Part shown: piece after piece, positions 13,719-14,729 of the stretch
Numbering within the stretch: position 1 is the stretch's first letter
How the letters are laid out: the number at the start of each line of letters is the position of its first letter
Origin: Candidatus Falkowbacteria bacterium CG1_02_41_21
GTDB lineage: Bacteria > Patescibacteriota > Patescibacteriia > Patescibacteriales > UBA12465
DNA length: 14,729 nt
Direction: 5' to 3'
Assembly: GCA_001871235.1 (NCBI GenBank)
Contig: MNUV01000052.1
Location: forward strand, 1-14,729
Translations under genes and position numbers: made by a program
Notes under the pieces: model-generated
Seen by the model: the letters and a program-made list of their open reading frames with translations, nothing else
The model's database searches: none
What the model was told of the DNA's origin: nothing

Positions 13719-14630
13719 TTATAATTGATATTTTTTGATATTCTCGTCGGCCAAGCTTTGAATGTAGGTTAAATCGGATTGAAATTGTTTTTGGGAAAAC
13801 AAATGTTTGAATCTGCCCTGGGGTTTTAGATATTCTTCCACTTGAGGGGTCGGTTGCGGGACTTTTGATTTGTTGGTTAATATTCCATTTTCATATTCCA
13901 ATAAAGGATACAGTCCGGTGGTAACAGCCAGTTTTCCTAAATGGACGGCTTGGTTTAAATCAATTTTCCAGCCGGGAATACAGGGGGTCAAAATTTGGAT
14001 ATAAGACGGGCCGGGTGTGGCCAGAGCCCTTTTTACTTTATTGGTAATGTCATCGGGAAAGCCGGTGGTGCTTTGTGCCACATAATTTAATTTATGAGCC
14101 AGAGCAATACCAATCATATCTTTTTTGACCTGTTTTGACCCGGGGTAAAGAGGACAAAGCGGTTTGTCGCTAGAGCACTCGCTAATAGGCGAAGTGGTGG
14201 TGCTAGCTCCATATGGCGTCGCGCCGGAAGCTTGAATGCCGGTGTTGGAATAGGCTTCGGTGTCATAGCAAATGTATAAAATATTATCGCCTCTTTCCCA
14301 CATCCCGCTCACTAGTCCGATACCGATATCATAAGTTCCGCCGTCACCGCCTTGAGCTACTATTTTTATATTCTTTTTGCCTTTGTAGTCCAGAGCGGCT
14401 CGAATACCGGAAGCGACGGTGCTGGAATTTTCAAAGAGGGAATGAATCCACGGCAAACCCCAAGAACTGGTGGGGTAGGCGGTGGTAGTTACCTCCAAAC
14501 AACCGGTGGCATTAGTCAGAATGGTATTTTTGTCCAAAGCTTTCATGGTGGCGCGTACGGCAATTAATTGGCCGCAACCAGCACAAGCATTGTGTCCGGG
14601 ACAAATATTTTCTATTTTTTTGTTGGTCAT
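13719..14630 (-). CDS. porB: Pyruvate (2-oxoacid):ferredoxin oxidoreductase, beta subunit
   Basis: It oxidises pyruvate with CoA to acetyl-CoA, CO2 and reduced ferredoxin; this subunit carries thiamine diphosphate and an iron-sulfur cluster. The 303-residue protein begins with the cluster motif CPGHNACAGCG (Cys10, Cys16, Cys19), and the fourth ligand is likely Cys in LTPCIPGWK. The TPP motif is GGDGGTYDIG followed by DTEAYSNTG. The length matches archaeal-type multi-subunit PorB. The alpha and gamma/delta subunits are not inside the window; they would be expected just upstream on the same strand. Specificity for pyruvate over other 2-oxoacids is inferred. The peptidase-fusion gene follows directly. 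Confidence 0.93.
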   Translation of the reverse strand: MTNKKIENICPGHNACAGCGQLIAVRATMKALDKNTILTNATGCLEVTTTAYPTSSWGLPWIHSLFENSSTVASGIRAALDYKGKKNIKIVAQGGDGGTYDIGIGLVSGMWERGDNILYICYDTEAYSNTGIQASGATPYGASTTTSPISECSSDKPLCPLYPGSKQVKKDMIGIALAHKLNYVAQSTTGFPDDITNKVKRALATPGPSYIQILTPCIPGWKIDLNQAVHLGKLAVTTGLYPLLEYENGILTNKSKVPQPTPQVEEYLKPQGRFKHLFSQKQFQSDLTYIQSLADENIKKYQL

Positions 14631-14633
14631 AAT

Positions 14634-14729
14634 TTAATATTTACAACTATCGGGACTATCACCATCCCCGCCATCCCCGCCTTTTTGAGCGCCTGGGACA
14701 CACACGGCAAAGATTCCTTTATGTGAACA
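14634..14729 (-). CDS. 3' end of an unidentified gene upstream of porB
   Basis: A frame open to the window edge ends at TAA 3 bases before the porB ATG. The visible 31 residues end in PGAQKGGDGGDGDSPDSCKY, rich in Gly and Asp. A second frame is also open and ends at a TGA overlapping the porB ATG, ending GMVIVPIVVNIKL. I favour the first because its codons look more like those of neighbouring genes, but neither matches a PorA C-terminus I can recall. The identity is therefore undecided. Confidence 0.35.
   Translation of the reverse strand, partial: CSHKGIFAVCVPGAQKGGDGGDGDSPDSCKY

Noticed and set aside
1..14729. CRISPR array, tRNA or rRNA genes
   Set aside because: No regularly spaced direct repeats and no cloverleaf or rRNA-like sequence were seen on either strand.

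Overview
The window looks like a piece of a Candidate Phyla Radiation (Patescibacteria) chromosome, most like the fermentative Parcubacteria/Falkowbacteria type. This is inferred from gene content, not from a marker tree. The indicators are a fused ADP-forming acetyl-CoA synthetase, an archaeal-type pyruvate:ferredoxin oxidoreductase beta subunit, a PF18895-like 'T4SS pilin' membrane module, a short protein with a C-terminal domain I associate with CPR genomes, and many small one- or two-helix membrane proteins. All recognisable genes read in the standard code. None of the 13 inspected intact starts has a Shine-Dalgarno sequence; the bases before the ATG are almost only A and T.

Layout, left to right. 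Bases 2-235 are the C-terminal end of a DDE transposase, cut by the window edge. Bases 236-455 hold a terminator, a perfect palindrome and an extended -10 promoter. Bases 456-2112 (+) carry an unknown membrane-anchored protein and a small two-helix protein; they meet a convergent small membrane gene (2162-2353, -) at a bidirectional terminator. Bases 2411-6096 (+) are the acetyl-CoA synthetase and the lipid II flippase MurJ, 5 nt apart. Bases 6116-8175 (-) hold two exported-protein genes inside near-identical expression frames. Bases 8181-10188 (+) are lepA plus an overlooked 32-residue membrane ORF. Bases 10261-10324 are a set of overlapping inverted repeats just before recJ. Bases 10333-12499 (+) are recJ and rnhA. 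Bases 12501-14729 (-) are a pilin-peptidase fusion, porB and the end of an upstream gene.

The most unusual part is 6116-8175. Two unrelated coding regions (a 168-aa protein with a CPR-type C-terminal domain, and a 372-aa beta-propeller-like protein with a Bacteroidota-style T9SS-like tail) are each preceded by an extended sigma70 promoter (TGN TATAAT, exact TTGACA, 17-bp spacer). Each has a roughly 100-nt leader that folds into a long A/U hairpin, an identical 30-nt block across the start codon, and a near-identical terminator block. The hairpin stems differ in sequence between the copies but stay paired. It looks like a reusable expression cassette for secreted proteins, inserted between the murJ operon and lepA.

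Functional themes: pyruvate oxidation by POR gives acetyl-CoA, and the ADP-forming synthetase turns it into acetate and ATP. MurJ serves the cell wall; LepA, RecJ and RNase HI are housekeeping. The surface and secreted proteins (456-2112, 6178-8028, 12501-13715) have unknown roles but fit an organism that depends on contact with other cells.
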